Shown here: positions 45,347-53,886 of the stretch, piece by piece
Layout: each line of letters begins with the position of its first letter
Numbering within the stretch: position 1 is the first letter of the stretch
DNA from: Paraburkholderia translucens
GTDB lineage: Bacteria; Pseudomonadota; Gammaproteobacteria; Burkholderiales; Burkholderiaceae
DNA length: 64,000 bases
Direction of reading: 5' to 3'
Assembly: GCF_020881035.1 (NCBI RefSeq)
Contig: NZ_JAJITC010000016.1
Coordinates: 1 to 64,000, forward strand
The notes under the pieces: model-generated
What the model was told of the DNA's origin: nothing
Seen by the model: only the letters and a program-made list of their open reading frames with translations
Database searches by the model: none
Position numbers and translations under genes: made by a program

Positions 45347-46630
45347 TCAGATTGCCTGTGGCATTGCGGCCTTGGCCGGGCGGTTGATGCGCAATACGAT
45401 CACCGCGGCGATGAGGCACAAGCCGCCGGAAATCATCGATGCCACCGTGTAAGTGCCAAGGCTCGCGCGCAGCATGCCTGCGCCGAGCGCCGCAAACGCC
45501 GCGCCGAGCTGGTGGCCCGCCACCACCCAGCCGAATACGACCGGCGCCGATTCCTTGCCGTAGACGTCGGTAGCGAGGCGCACGGTCGGCGGCACGGTCG
45601 CGATCCAGTCGAGGCCGTAGAACACCGCGAACAGCGGCAGCCCGAAGAAGTCGATGCCGAACGCGTGTGGCAGATACATCAGCGACAGCCCGCGCAACCC
45701 GTAGTACCAGAACAGGAGCACACGGCTATTGAAGCGGTCCGACAGCCAGCCCGACAGCGTCGTGCCGAACAGGTCGAACACGCCCATCGCCGCGAGCAAT
45801 GAGGCGCCCTGCACTTCCGTCATCCCGTAATCGCCGCACATCGCGATCAGATGGGTGCCGACGTAGCCATTGGTGCTCGCGCCGCAAATGAAGAAGCTGA
45901 AGAACAGCAGCCAGAAGTCGCGCGTTTTGCTCGCCGACGCGAGCGTGCCGAACGCGATCGCCAACGGATTCTGCTTAGTCACGGTCGTCGTGATGGGCGC
46001 GTCATGCGGTTCGCCGTACGGGCGCAACTGCATGCTGGCCGGATGCTCCGGCAGCAGGAACGCGACGAGCGGAATCACCACGGCGGCCGCCAGCGCGACG
46101 ACCCACACGACCTGGCGCCAGCCGTAATGCTCGGCGATGGCCGCGAGCAGCGGCAGGAACACCAGCTGCCCGGTCGCCGAGCTGGCGGTCAGGATGCCCA
46201 TGACGAGACCGCGTCGCGTCGTGAACCAGCGCGTGACGACGGTCGCCGACAACGACAGCGCCGCGACCCCGGTCGAGCCGCCGACCATTACGCCCCAGAT
46301 CAGCACCATCTGCCACGGATGCGTCATCAGCGACGACAGCGCCACGCCCGCGGCCATCGTGCCGAGCGCGGTTAGCAGCGTCGGCCGCACTCCGAAGCGC
46401 TGCATCGCGGCAGCCGCGAATGGCCCCATCAACCCGTACAGCGCAATGTTCACCGAGATCGCGAGCGAAATGGTCGCGCGGCTCCAGCCGAATTGATGCT
46501 CGAGCGGCACCATCATCACGCTCGGCGTAGCCCGCGTGCCTGCAGCCGCGAGCAACACCAGAAACACCACGGCAACCGCCAACCAGCCGTAGTGGAAACG
46601 TCCGCCTATCAGTCGCGCAGCCCAGTTCAT
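45347..46630 (-). CDS. MFS transporter (monocarboxylate-type), TetR-controlled
   Basis: A 427-residue, 12-helix MFS protein. RFGVRPTLL after helix 2 and SDRFNSRVLLF after helix 8 are the family loops; GRFHYGWLAVAVVF and the FGWSRATISLA segment resemble monocarboxylate/oxalate-formate transporters. The ATG at 46630 has GGGAG six bases upstream. A longer frame reaches a GTG at 46714, but that lies inside a palindromic operator and is unlikely. It is divergent from a tetR gene whose product probably represses it. Confidence 0.85.
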   Translation of the reverse strand: MNWAARLIGGRFHYGWLAVAVVFLVLLAAAGTRATPSVMMVPLEHQFGWSRATISLAISVNIALYGLMGPFAAAAMQRFGVRPTLLTALGTMAAGVALSSLMTHPWQMVLIWGVMVGGSTGVAALSLSATVVTRWFTTRRGLVMGILTASSATGQLVFLPLLAAIAEHYGWRQVVWVVALAAAVVIPLVAFLLPEHPASMQLRPYGEPHDAPITTTVTKQNPLAIAFGTLASASKTRDFWLLFFSFFICGASTNGYVGTHLIAMCGDYGMTEVQGASLLAAMGVFDLFGTTLSGWLSDRFNSRVLLFWYYGLRGLSLMYLPHAFGIDFFGLPLFAVFYGLDWIATVPPTVRLATDVYGKESAPVVFGWVVAGHQLGAAFAALGAGMLRASLGTYTVASMISGGLCLIAAVIVLRINRPAKAAMPQAI

Positions 46631-46697
46631 CGGTTCTCCCATCGACGCGGCACGGATGGTGGCGTCGTTCGCGTTGTTACGGCTTCGGTAAAGGATT

Positions 46698-46715
46698 TGT
46701 GACTGATCGGTCACA
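46698..46715. promoter_or_regulatory. TetR-type operator 1
   Basis: TGTGACTGATCGGTCACA is an imperfect 18-bp palindrome (mismatch only around the centre) between the divergent MFS and tetR genes. TGACCGATCAGTCA-like arms are typical of TetR repressor sites. Confidence 0.65.
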
Positions 46716-46732
46716 ATGGTGTTGCGATGTTA

Positions 46733-46748
46733 GTTACCGGTCGGTAAC
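46733..46748. promoter_or_regulatory. TetR-type operator 2
   Basis: GTTACCGGTCGGTAAC is a 16-bp palindrome with one central mismatch pair, 36 bp before the tetR start. Its core ACCGGTCGGT resembles the paa operator at 1156 and shares GGTC with operator 1 only 18 bp away. Confidence 0.65.
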
Positions 46749-46783
46749 ATGTCAAGGCGTCAATTCCATTTGGGTGACTTTCC

Positions 46784-47428
46784 ATGTCCGCCGAAACTCT
46801 CAAGCCCGCGCCCGCCCGTGCCCGGCGCGCGCGCGGCGCGCAGACCGCCGGGCCGCAGGCGCAGCAGCATCTGCTGCGCGCGGCTAGCGAGCTGTTTTAT
46901 CGTGAAGGCGTGCGCAGCGTCGGCGTCGACGCGGTGGTCGAGCGCGCGGGCGTGAACAAGATGAGCCTGTACCGGCAGTTTTCGTCGAAGGACGAACTGG
47001 TGATGGCGTATCTGGAGCAGAAGGACGAGCAGTTCTTCGGCTACGTCGAGAAGAGTTTCGCGAAGCATCCGGGCGAGCCGGCGAAGCAGCTTCAACAGTA
47101 TTTCGACGACCTCGCGGTGCGTGCCTCGGTCGACGATTACCGCGGCTGTCCGTTCGTGAACGTGTCGGTGGAGTTTTCGGATACCGCGCATCCGGCGCGA
47201 CAGTTCGTGTTCCGCAACAAGCAGCGCCTGCTGGCGCGCCTGCTCGAACTGTCGACAGCGGCCGGCGCCGGCGATCCGCAAGCGCTCGCCGATGGGCTCG
47301 GTCTGCTGATCGAGGGTGTATATGCCGCGAGCCAGACTTACGGGCCGGGCTGCGGGCCGATCCTCGCCGCGCCGAAGGTCGCCGCTCAGTTGATCGCAGC
47401 CGCTTGCGGGGAGACTCGGGCTCGCTGA
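46784..47428 (+). CDS. TetR-family transcriptional regulator
   Basis: A 214-residue repressor. A basic, disordered N-terminal tail (1-25) precedes the HTH (about 29-75: ASELFYREG, VVERAGVNKMSLYRQF, SSKDELV). The C-terminal ligand-binding domain has the CPFVNVSVEF segment common in this subgroup. It probably represses the divergent MFS gene and itself through the two palindromes in the 150-bp gap. The inducer is unknown. Confidence 0.88.
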   Translation: MSAETLKPAPARARRARGAQTAGPQAQQHLLRAASELFYREGVRSVGVDAVVERAGVNKMSLYRQFSSKDELVMAYLEQKDEQFFGYVEKSFAKHPGEPAKQLQQYFDDLAVRASVDDYRGCPFVNVSVEFSDTAHPARQFVFRNKQRLLARLLELSTAAGAGDPQALADGLGLLIEGVYAASQTYGPGCGPILAAPKVAAQLIAAACGETRAR

Positions 47429-47486
47429 ACCGGTCGGTCGGCCGGGTCCATTAAAATTCCGTTTTTTCCTGCCACGTCCGTCCGCC

Positions 47487-48041
47487 ATGCCGTTGCCCGC
47501 CGAATCCCACGATGCCGTTATCACCGCGACCCGTCACTGGCTGACCGAGGCCGTGATCGGCCTGAACCTGTGTCCGTTCGCAAAGGCCGTGCACGTGAAG
47601 GGGCAAATTCGCTATGTGGTCAGCGAAGCGGACAGTCTCGAAGCGGTGCTCACCGATCTGGAAGCCGAACTGCAGACGCTCGTCGCGGCCGACCCCGCCG
47701 CCATCGACACGACGTTGCTGATCCTGCCGCGCGCGTTCAGCGACTTTCTCGACTTCAATGACTGCCTGTTCTTCGCCGACCGGCTGATCCAGCAGCTGAA
47801 GCTCGACGGGGTCATCCAGATCGCGAGCTTTCATCCGCGTTACCAGTTCGAAGGCAGCGCGCCGGACGACATCGAAAACTACACGAACCGGGCGCCCTAT
47901 CCGATCCTGCATCTACTGCGTGAGGACAGCATCGAGCGGGCCGTGCAGGCCTTTCCTGACGCGGAAGCGATTTACGAACGCAATCAGGAAACGCTGCGGC
48001 GCATCGGCCTCGCGGGCTGGGATGCGTTGATGAAGCGCTAG
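47487..48041 (+). CDS. DUF1415 family protein
   Basis: A 184-residue conserved protein of unknown function. The hallmarks I recall for DUF1415 are visible: VIGLNLCPFAK near the start and the IASFHPRYQFEG with the NRAPYPILHLLRE segment. It has no signal peptide or membrane helix and two conserved cysteines. It begins 58 bp after tetR, possibly co-transcribed. Confidence 0.8.
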   Translation: MPLPAESHDAVITATRHWLTEAVIGLNLCPFAKAVHVKGQIRYVVSEADSLEAVLTDLEAELQTLVAADPAAIDTTLLILPRAFSDFLDFNDCLFFADRLIQQLKLDGVIQIASFHPRYQFEGSAPDDIENYTNRAPYPILHLLREDSIERAVQAFPDAEAIYERNQETLRRIGLAGWDALMKR

Positions 48042-48049
48042 GCCGCACC

Positions 48050-48907
48050 TCAGGCCGGCACGAAAAAGCGCTCCTTCAGCGCATCGAGCCCGAGCGTTTC
48101 CAGCACCTCGCCGAGCCGCTCGGCCGGCCGGCGCCGCGGCAGATCCTTGTACTGCGCGATGATCAGCTCGTTTTTCATCGAGTGTTCCCAGCCGACCAGC
48201 TCAGTCACGCTGACCTGATAGCCATGTGCTTCGAGTTGCAGGCAGCGCAGCACGTTGGTGATCTGGCTGCCGAATTCGCGCGTATGCAACGGATGCCGCC
48301 AGATTTCCGTCAACGCGTTCTTCAGCGCGCGGCCTTTGTTTTGCCGCAGCACGCCGGCCACTTCGGCCTGACAGCAGGGTACGACGACGATGTACTTCGC
48401 GTGCTTTTCGAGCGCGAAGCGGATCGCGTCGTCGGTGGCGGTATTGCAGGCGTGCAGCGCGGTGACGATATCGATTTCGGCGGGCAGGCGCGTCGACGTG
48501 ATCGATTCAGCCACCGACAGATTCAGAAACGACATCCCCTTGAAGCCGAGCCGCGCCGCCAGTTCTTCGGACTTCGTCACCAGCTCTTCGCGCGTTTCAA
48601 TGCCGTAAATGTGCGAAGCCCCACCAGCGGCATCCTGAAACTCCTTGAAAAACAGGTCATACAGAATAAAACCGAGGTATGACTTACCGGCGCCATGATC
48701 GACGAGCGTGAGCGACCCCTGCTGGTCCTTCAGGTCCTTGAGCAGCGGCTCGATGAACTGGAACAGATGGTAGACCTGCTTCAGCTTGCGGCGGCTGTCC
48801 TGATTCATCTTGCCGTCGCGCGTGAGGATGTGGAGTTCCTTAAGCAGTTCGACAGATTGATTGGGGCGGATTTCGTGGGTTTTGCCGGACATCGTGTAGA
48901 CCGCCAT
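48050..48907 (-). CDS. SAM-dependent methyltransferase (Methyltransf_32-like)
   Basis: A 285-residue class I methyltransferase. The SAM loop is VDHGAGKSYLGF, followed by ALHACNTATDDAI and VVPCCQAEV, a pattern of METTL25/RRNAD1-type enzymes. Substrate is unknown; an RNA base is possible. The start is uncertain among 48907 and an internal ATG at 48892; neither has a good ribosome-binding site. It converges on the DUF1415 gene with an 8-bp gap. Confidence 0.7.
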   Translation of the reverse strand: MAVYTMSGKTHEIRPNQSVELLKELHILTRDGKMNQDSRRKLKQVYHLFQFIEPLLKDLKDQQGSLTLVDHGAGKSYLGFILYDLFFKEFQDAAGGASHIYGIETREELVTKSEELAARLGFKGMSFLNLSVAESITSTRLPAEIDIVTALHACNTATDDAIRFALEKHAKYIVVVPCCQAEVAGVLRQNKGRALKNALTEIWRHPLHTREFGSQITNVLRCLQLEAHGYQVSVTELVGWEHSMKNELIIAQYKDLPRRRPAERLGEVLETLGLDALKERFFVPA

Positions 48908-49280
48908 CAATTAGCGCGCGAACGTGCGACAGATGACGGAGAAAGAGAAAAGTTGCTGCCAGTTTACCGAAAGTGCGGCATACCCAGCGAGGACGCCGCG
49001 CGGATCGCGCGAGACATGCGATCAACGTGGAACATTTCCCGCGCGAGCGGCGATGTGCGCAAGCGTCTCGGGGATGGCTGAAAATTGCCTGCGCGCCCGC
49101 TGAGCCTGCGGGTGCACGCCGTGTGTCGCTGAAAAACAGGAGGCTGGCCGGCCGTGCTGCCGGACACGCGAACCGGATGCATTGGGGGAGAGCGGCCCCG
49201 GACCATGGGCCGAACATTACGTAACCAGCAGCGCCGGCTCGGCAACCGGACGCGCTCGGACGATCAGACAAGAGGCGGCA
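48908..49280. other. Gap between the methyltransferase gene and a small unknown gene
   Basis: 373 bases without a convincing gene or consensus promoter. It must hold the divergent start regions of both neighbours. Confidence 0.4.
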
Positions 49281-49601
49281 ATGGATACGGTACCCAACGG
49301 AAATGTCGAACAGAAGTTCCAGGAAATGCTGGCGAAGCTCACGGCCGCGCCCGCATGGTCGGAAAAGCAGCAACTCGAGCTGGAGATGGCGCGCGACATC
49401 TCCACGGAAATGCTGCGGCTCGCCGAGGTCATGCGCGATGGCCGCGTGGACCTCGAAACTTGCCTGACGATGCTCAAGTACGCCAAAGTGCTCGACTTCG
49501 TCATGACGACGCTCGCTTCGCGACGCGACATCAAGCCGCAGACGCTGCGGGTGATCTTCAAGCTCGCCGGGCTGAAGGTCGACGAAGCCTATCCGGGTTA
49601 G
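49281..49601 (+). CDS. Conserved-looking small protein, unknown function
   Basis: A 106-residue, probably all-helical and charged soluble protein (EQKFQEMLAKL, LELEMARDISTEMLRLAEVMRDG) with no motif I recognise. The ATG at 49281 has AGAGGCGG directly upstream; a longer frame starts at 49182. Codon use is like the neighbours. Its length and helices might suit an adaptor or regulator, but that is a guess. Confidence 0.6.
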   Translation: MDTVPNGNVEQKFQEMLAKLTAAPAWSEKQQLELEMARDISTEMLRLAEVMRDGRVDLETCLTMLKYAKVLDFVMTTLASRRDIKPQTLRVIFKLAGLKVDEAYPG

Positions 49602-49738
49602 CGCGTTGCCAGCTCGATCAAAAGGGCCAGGCACAGCGTCTCTCGTGCAAGACAAACAGACTGCTGCAACACGACCGCGCGCGGGCGGCTCGCTGCCGCT
49701 CGCGACGCTGGCTTCCGCGATCCCTCTACACGGTTGTC

Positions 49739-49948
49739 TCACGCGCGCGGCGCCTCGACGGGCGGCGTTCCCTCATGAAATAGCGTCTTCAGCTGCGCAC
49801 GCAGCTCCGGCGAATCCGCGTGCTTGTGTACGCTGACGGCATGCTGGACCGCGGCTTCGAGCAGTTCGCCCTCGCTGTCGGCGGAGAGCGCGACAGTGCA
49901 GTTCATTTCGCTCGGAAACTCACGACAGTCGATGTATTTGCGGGTCAT
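49739..49948 (-). CDS. DUF1059 family small protein
   Basis: A 69-residue protein with the N-terminal MTRKYIDCREFPSE and two cysteines (C8, C17: the DCREF and NCTVAL positions) typical of DUF1059, followed by an HAVSVHKHADSPELRAQL helix with histidines. Function is unknown. GAGGAGG just upstream of the ATG at 49948 is a strong ribosome-binding site that fixes the start; upstream open codons are not needed. Confidence 0.75.
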   Translation of the reverse strand: MTRKYIDCREFPSEMNCTVALSADSEGELLEAAVQHAVSVHKHADSPELRAQLKTLFHEGTPPVEAPRA

Positions 49949-50390
49949 GGCAACCTCCTCGATTCCGACAATCGACCCTTCCACCGATTTGAAGCGCGAC
50001 GCGCGTCGGCGGCCGGCGTGCGGCGTCAAGGCGCGCCGCAGCGGCTGCGTCGGAACCGATGTGTTTGAAGCTTGACGCAGAGGACGGCGCAAACGGCGTC
50101 TGATGGAAGGTGCTTGAAAAGTATAGGTCGCGTGCCGCGCGAGCCAAGCGGTGAATGCGATGCGCAGCGGCGGGAGGAACGACTGAATCCAGTGTTTTCC
50201 GGCCTAGAGCGCTCAGGCCCTGCCGCCTCGCTGGTTTCCCGCCGGTTTGCCCGCACGGGACAGCGTCCGGCGATGTTTGCCGCGCACCGCGCGCGGTGTG
50301 ACAATAGCGCCCTTCGCGCTGTTCGCGCCGCCCGTGCGTCCGGTCTCTACGGCGCACCGTCTTTTTTCCCCCGCTGATCCGCTGAACCTC
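49949..50390. other. Divergent gap between the DUF1059 gene and baiN
   Basis: 442 bases with no gene I can support. I see no hairpin with a T-tract, only the strong ribosome-binding site for DUF1059 at the left end. Confidence 0.4.
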
Positions 50391-51662
50391 ATGCACTCCT
50401 CGCTCGATTCCGTCCGTGTCGCCGTGATCGGCGGCGGCCCCGCCGGCCTGATGGCCGCAGAGACGCTTGCCCGGCGCGGCGTGCAAGTCCACGTGTACGA
50501 CGCGATGCCGTCGGTCGGCCGCAAATTCCTGATGGCGGGCAAAGGCGGCATGAACATCACGCATTCGGAACCTCTCGAGCCATTTCTCGGCCGCTACGGC
50601 GCGCGCCGCGAGCGCATCGCGCCGTTGCTCGACGCGTTCGGGCCCGACGCACTACGTGCGTGGCTGCGCGAGCTGGGCATCGAGACGTTCGTCGGCAGTT
50701 CCGGGCGCGTGTTTCCGTCCGACATGAAGGCCGCCCCAATGCTGCGCGCGTGGTTGCATCGGCTGCGCGAAGCGGGCGTGCAATTCCACATGCGTCACAA
50801 GTGGAGCGGCTGGACGTCGGCTTGCGACACTGAAACCGGGCACCGCCTGCGCTTCGATACGCCGGGCGGCGCGCAGACTGTCGCCTGCGACGCGGTGGTC
50901 TTCGCGCTCGGCGGCGCCAGCTGGCCGCGTCTCGGTTCCGACGCCGCGTGGGTGCCATTGATGACGTCGCGCGACGTGCAGGTGACGCCGCTGCGTCCCG
51001 CGAACTGCGGCTTCGACGCGGACTGGAGCCCGTATCTGCGCGAGCGTTTCGCCGGTCAGCCGATCAAGCCGGTCGCGATCTCCCTCACTGATATAGACAA
51101 TAAAGTCCACAATCGACAAGGTGAAATACTTTTGACCGAAACTGGCCTCGAAGGGAGCCTGATCTATGCGTTGTCGGCGGCGATCCGCGAGCGAATTCTG
51201 GCCGACGGCGAGGTCACGATCGTGCTGGATCTGGCGCCAGGTCTGCCGCTCGAACGGGTCGTCGAGGAAGTGACGCGGCCGCGCGGCTCACGCTCGGTCG
51301 CGAGTCATCTGCATGGGCGGATCGGTATCGGCGGGGTCAAGCTGGCGTTATTGCACGAGGTTCTGGCGAAAGATGCGTTCGCCGACGCGCGCCGCCTCGC
51401 CCATGCGATCAAGGCGCTGCCGGTCCGGCTGCTGCGCGCGCGACCGATCGGGGAAGCGATCAGCTCGGCGGGAGGAATCCCGTTCGAGGCGCTGGACGCG
51501 CATCTAATGATCGAGCGCATGCCCGGCGCATTCTGTGCGGGTGAAATGCTCGATTGGGAAGCGCCGACCGGCGGTTATCTGCTGACCGCCTGTTTTGCCA
51601 GCGGGCTGGTGGCCGGTCAGGGAGCATGTGCCTATCTGGAAGCGCGCGGCGCGTTGGCGTAA
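50391..51662 (+). CDS. BaiN/HI0933-family flavoprotein (NAD(P)/FAD-dependent oxidoreductase)
   Basis: A 423-residue flavoprotein. FAD-binding GGGPAG is at 14-19, the PSVGRKFLMAGKGGMNITH segment is characteristic of this family, and SAGGIPFEALDAHLM with GEMLDWEAPTGGYLL near the C terminus complete the fold. It resembles the PP4765-like subgroup. Function is not established for most members. Around codons 238-246 the DNA becomes unusually AT-rich with rare codons and contains a 23-bp sequence repeated at 52991. Confidence 0.82.
   Translation: MHSSLDSVRVAVIGGGPAGLMAAETLARRGVQVHVYDAMPSVGRKFLMAGKGGMNITHSEPLEPFLGRYGARRERIAPLLDAFGPDALRAWLRELGIETFVGSSGRVFPSDMKAAPMLRAWLHRLREAGVQFHMRHKWSGWTSACDTETGHRLRFDTPGGAQTVACDAVVFALGGASWPRLGSDAAWVPLMTSRDVQVTPLRPANCGFDADWSPYLRERFAGQPIKPVAISLTDIDNKVHNRQGEILLTETGLEGSLIYALSAAIRERILADGEVTIVLDLAPGLPLERVVEEVTRPRGSRSVASHLHGRIGIGGVKLALLHEVLAKDAFADARRLAHAIKALPVRLLRARPIGEAISSAGGIPFEALDAHLMIERMPGAFCAGEMLDWEAPTGGYLLTACFASGLVAGQGACAYLEARGALA
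51104..51126 (+). repeat. 23-bp direct repeat, copy A (inside baiN)
   Basis: GTCCACAATCGACAAGGTG (51105-51123) plus one base before and three after is identical to 52991-53013. At protein level this lies in the family-conserved QGE region, so copy A is native coding sequence. Confidence 0.85.
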
Positions 51663-51677
51663 CGCGCGTCATCGCAA

Positions 51678-52802
51678 TCAACGCACCCTGAGCCGCCATA
51701 GCGACGTGACCTCGGCGGCCCGCGCGACATAGAGCGGGTCGTTCTGATCGCTCGCCTTCGGGTGCCGTGGACGAATGTCCTCGCGCCCCGCGACACTGAG
51801 ACCTGCGTGATCGATCGCGGCCAGCAGCCACTCGCGCGTGCGCAGCCCCAGGTGCTCGGCGAGATCCGAAATGATCAGCCAGCCCTCGCCGTCCGGTGTC
51901 AGATGATCGGCAAGGCCGTTCAGGAAGCCGAGCAGCATGCGGCTGTCCGGATCGTAGACCGCGTATTCGAGCGGCGACGCAGGCCGTGCCGGCACCCAAG
52001 GCGGATTGCAGACGACGAGCGGCGCGCGCCCGTCCGGAAACAGGTCCGCCTGCACGATCTCGACCTGCTCGCCGTAGCCAAGGCGCGCCAGATTTTCACG
52101 AGCGCACGCCAGCGCGCGCGCATCCTGGTCCGTCGCGACGATCTTGCGCACGCCGCGTTTGGCCAGCAGGGCGGCCAGTACGCCGGTGCCGGTGCCGATA
52201 TCGAACGCGAGGTCGAGCGACGGCAGTGAGGTGCGCGCAACCAGATCGACGTATTCGCCGCGCACCGGTGAAAACACGCCGTAATGCGGATGGATCCGCT
52301 CGCCGAGCGCCGCAATCTCGACGCCCTTCTTGCGCCATTCGTGCGCGCCGATCAAGCCGAGCAACTCGCGCAACGACACCACAGACGCCTCGCCGGTCGC
52401 CGGCCCGTAAGCTTCGATGCAGGCCTGCCGCACGTCGGGGGCGCGGCGCAGCGGAATGCCGTAGTCGGCATCGAGCGGAATCAGGATCATGCCGAGCGTG
52501 CGCGCGCGCTGCGACTGCGCCTGCCGATGCAGGTTGAACGCGTCGAGCGGTGTCGCTCCCGGCTTGCGCGGCTTGCGTTCGAGCCGACGCGTGACTGCCT
52601 GCAGCAGTTGGCGCGCGTTCTGGAAGTCGCCGTGCCACAGCAGCGCGGTGCCTTCGCACGCGAGACGGTAGGCCGAATCGGCGGTGGTGCGGTCGTCGGC
52701 GACGACGACGCGCTTCGGCGGCGGCACGGCCGCTTCGGAGCGCCAGCGCGCGGTGCGCGGGCCGTCGGCTTCGGGCCAGGAGAGCGTTGCGGGGCTGGTC
52801 AT
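51678..52802 (-). CDS. Class I SAM-dependent methyltransferase with NPPW motif
   Basis: A 374-residue methyltransferase-small-domain protein. The SAM loop is FDIGTGTGVLAALLAKRG and the catalytic NPPW occurs in APLVVCNPPW, the pattern of amino-group methylases acting on rRNA, protein or tRNA (RlmG/RsmC/PrmB-like). The N-terminal 170 residues are a separate domain. The target is unknown. It converges on baiN and has a long gap upstream. Confidence 0.78.
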   Translation of the reverse strand: MTSPATLSWPEADGPRTARWRSEAAVPPPKRVVVADDRTTADSAYRLACEGTALLWHGDFQNARQLLQAVTRRLERKPRKPGATPLDAFNLHRQAQSQRARTLGMILIPLDADYGIPLRRAPDVRQACIEAYGPATGEASVVSLRELLGLIGAHEWRKKGVEIAALGERIHPHYGVFSPVRGEYVDLVARTSLPSLDLAFDIGTGTGVLAALLAKRGVRKIVATDQDARALACARENLARLGYGEQVEIVQADLFPDGRAPLVVCNPPWVPARPASPLEYAVYDPDSRMLLGFLNGLADHLTPDGEGWLIISDLAEHLGLRTREWLLAAIDHAGLSVAGREDIRPRHPKASDQNDPLYVARAAEVTSLWRLRVR

Positions 52803-52990
52803 GGTGCAATGGTGTCGATGTGACGTCGCCGGTGACGTTGGAGCCGGCAGCGGCTCAACATCCCCGATGGCAGACTGCCATCCCGGGCGACGCCCGAATA
52901 GTACCGTACCGCCGCCGCGCGGATTCGCGACGCGACGTGAATCGGTGATAGTGATGAGGTAAGTTTAGCCGCGCCAAATGCAGACTAAAC

Positions 52991-53013
52991 AGTCCACAAT
53001 CGACAAGGTGAAA
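52991..53013 (+). repeat. 23-bp direct repeat, copy B (near tRNA-Thr)
   Basis: Identical over 23 bases to 51104-51126 inside baiN. Left-hand flanks retain weaker similarity (AGAC at the same offset). Copy B is intergenic, about 190 bp upstream of the minus-strand methyltransferase gene and 218 bp from the tRNA 3' end. Confidence 0.85.
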
Positions 53014-53161
53014 GAGATATCGTGATTTTTGAGCCATCGGGCGGCTCACTTCACGCCTCTCTTGCCTTTCGCCTGCGCGATACGGCTACCTCAGCAGCCG
53101 ATTTATCCGCTCAGGTTCGAGTCAAGTCGACCCGGCCGGGCGATTTGAATGCCGAAAAGGA

Positions 53162-53197
53162 AAAACCCCGCCGAAGCCTCAGCTTCGACGGGGTTCT
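53162..53197 (-). terminator. Terminator of tRNA-Thr
   Basis: A 14-bp stem with one mismatch (AACCCCG.CGAAGC with GCTTCG.CGGGGTT) and a CTCA loop; read on the minus strand it runs into TTTTTCC. It lies about 34 bp after the tRNA 3' end. Confidence 0.85.
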
Positions 53198-53230
53198 AGG
53201 GTATTTCCATTTGCTGCGACTAAAGCAATT

Positions 53231-53306
53231 TGGTGCCGGCTGCAGGACTCGAACCCGCCACCTCATGATTACAAGTCAAGCGCTCTACCTGATGAGCTAA
53301 GCCGGC
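53231..53306 (-). tRNA. tRNA-Thr (anticodon UGU)
   Basis: A 76-base cloverleaf including the encoded 3' CCA. Acceptor arms GCCGGC and GCCGGC pair, the D-arm reads TAGCTC...GAGC, the anticodon loop is CTTGTAA (anticodon TGT, reading ACA), and the T-arm holds GGTTCGAGTCC. It resembles E. coli thrU closely. The anticodon stem has one T-T mismatch (CTTGA with TCATG). Confidence 0.93.
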
Positions 53307-53325
53307 ATGAGGCCGTGATTCTACT

Positions 53326-53820
53326 TCATTTCACGATCTTGAGGTGAGCTCTTCCGCTGCCTTTTGAGCCGTCGTCGTCGGGCTGCGGTTTGTCGCCGGC
53401 GTCGGCGTCCGAGTCCGGGGCGGCCGGCGCGGTATCGACTGCGTGCGGGGCCGGTGCGTCGGCTTCGTCCGCGGCATCCGCGCCTGAATCCTGCGCCTCG
53501 CCGCCCGCCGATTCGACCGGAAACGCCATGCCCTGGCCGTTTTCGCGCGCGTAGATCGCGAGAATATTGGCGACCGGAACCTCGATCTTGTGCGACTTGC
53601 CGGAGAAGCGCGCGTTGAACTCTATCCACTCATTGCCCATCTGCAGCTGGCTCGTCGCCTCGAAGCTGATGTTCAACACGATCTCGTTGTCACGGACGAA
53701 CTGACGCGGCACGCGCGTCTGATTGTCGACCCTGACCGCGATGTGCGGTGTGTAGCCGTTATCCGTGCACCACTCGTACAGCGCGCGCAGCAGATAAGGT
53801 TTCGTGGAAATCTCTTGCAT
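53326..53820 (-). CDS. sspB: ClpXP protease specificity-enhancing factor SspB
   Basis: A 164-residue adaptor that tethers ssrA-tagged proteins to ClpXP. The folded N-terminal domain (YLLRALYEWCTDNGYTPHI, VDNQTRVPRQF, ISFEATSQLQMG, FSGKSHKIEVP) is intact, followed by an acidic, low-complexity linker and a short basic C-terminal ClpX-binding tail (AHLKIVK). The ATG at 53820 has AGAGGA upstream; a TTG directly before it adds one residue. It is downstream of sspA, the standard order. Confidence 0.92.
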   Translation of the reverse strand: MQEISTKPYLLRALYEWCTDNGYTPHIAVRVDNQTRVPRQFVRDNEIVLNISFEATSQLQMGNEWIEFNARFSGKSHKIEVPVANILAIYARENGQGMAFPVESAGGEAQDSGADAADEADAPAPHAVDTAPAAPDSDADAGDKPQPDDDGSKGSGRAHLKIVK

Positions 53821-53886
53821 CAACAGTCCTCTTGCGGGCGCGGGCGCGCATCAAGGCGATGCGGCGCTCGCGCTCCAAAGCCAAAC

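Larger units (their letters stand above)
52803..53230. other. Gap between the methyltransferase gene and tRNA-Thr
   Basis: 428 bases that hold copy B of the 23-bp repeat and the tRNA terminator. A 15-codon ORF (ATG at 52978, TGA at 53021-53023, MQTKQSTIDKVKEIS) covers the repeat, but there is no ribosome-binding site to support it. Confidence 0.5.

Noticed and set aside
46631..46714. N-terminal extension of the MFS protein from a GTG at 46714
   Set aside because: The GTG lies in a palindromic operator and has no ribosome-binding site; the ATG at 46630 has GGGAG at the right distance.
52978..53023. 15-codon ORF over the copy B repeat
   Set aside because: No ribosome-binding site, and the match with copy A is at DNA level in a different frame, so coding is not what is shared.
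53231..53306. tRNA-Thr as the integration site of a genomic island
   Set aside because: No integrase gene or duplicated tRNA 3' end is seen; the nearby 23-bp repeat does not match the tRNA sequence.
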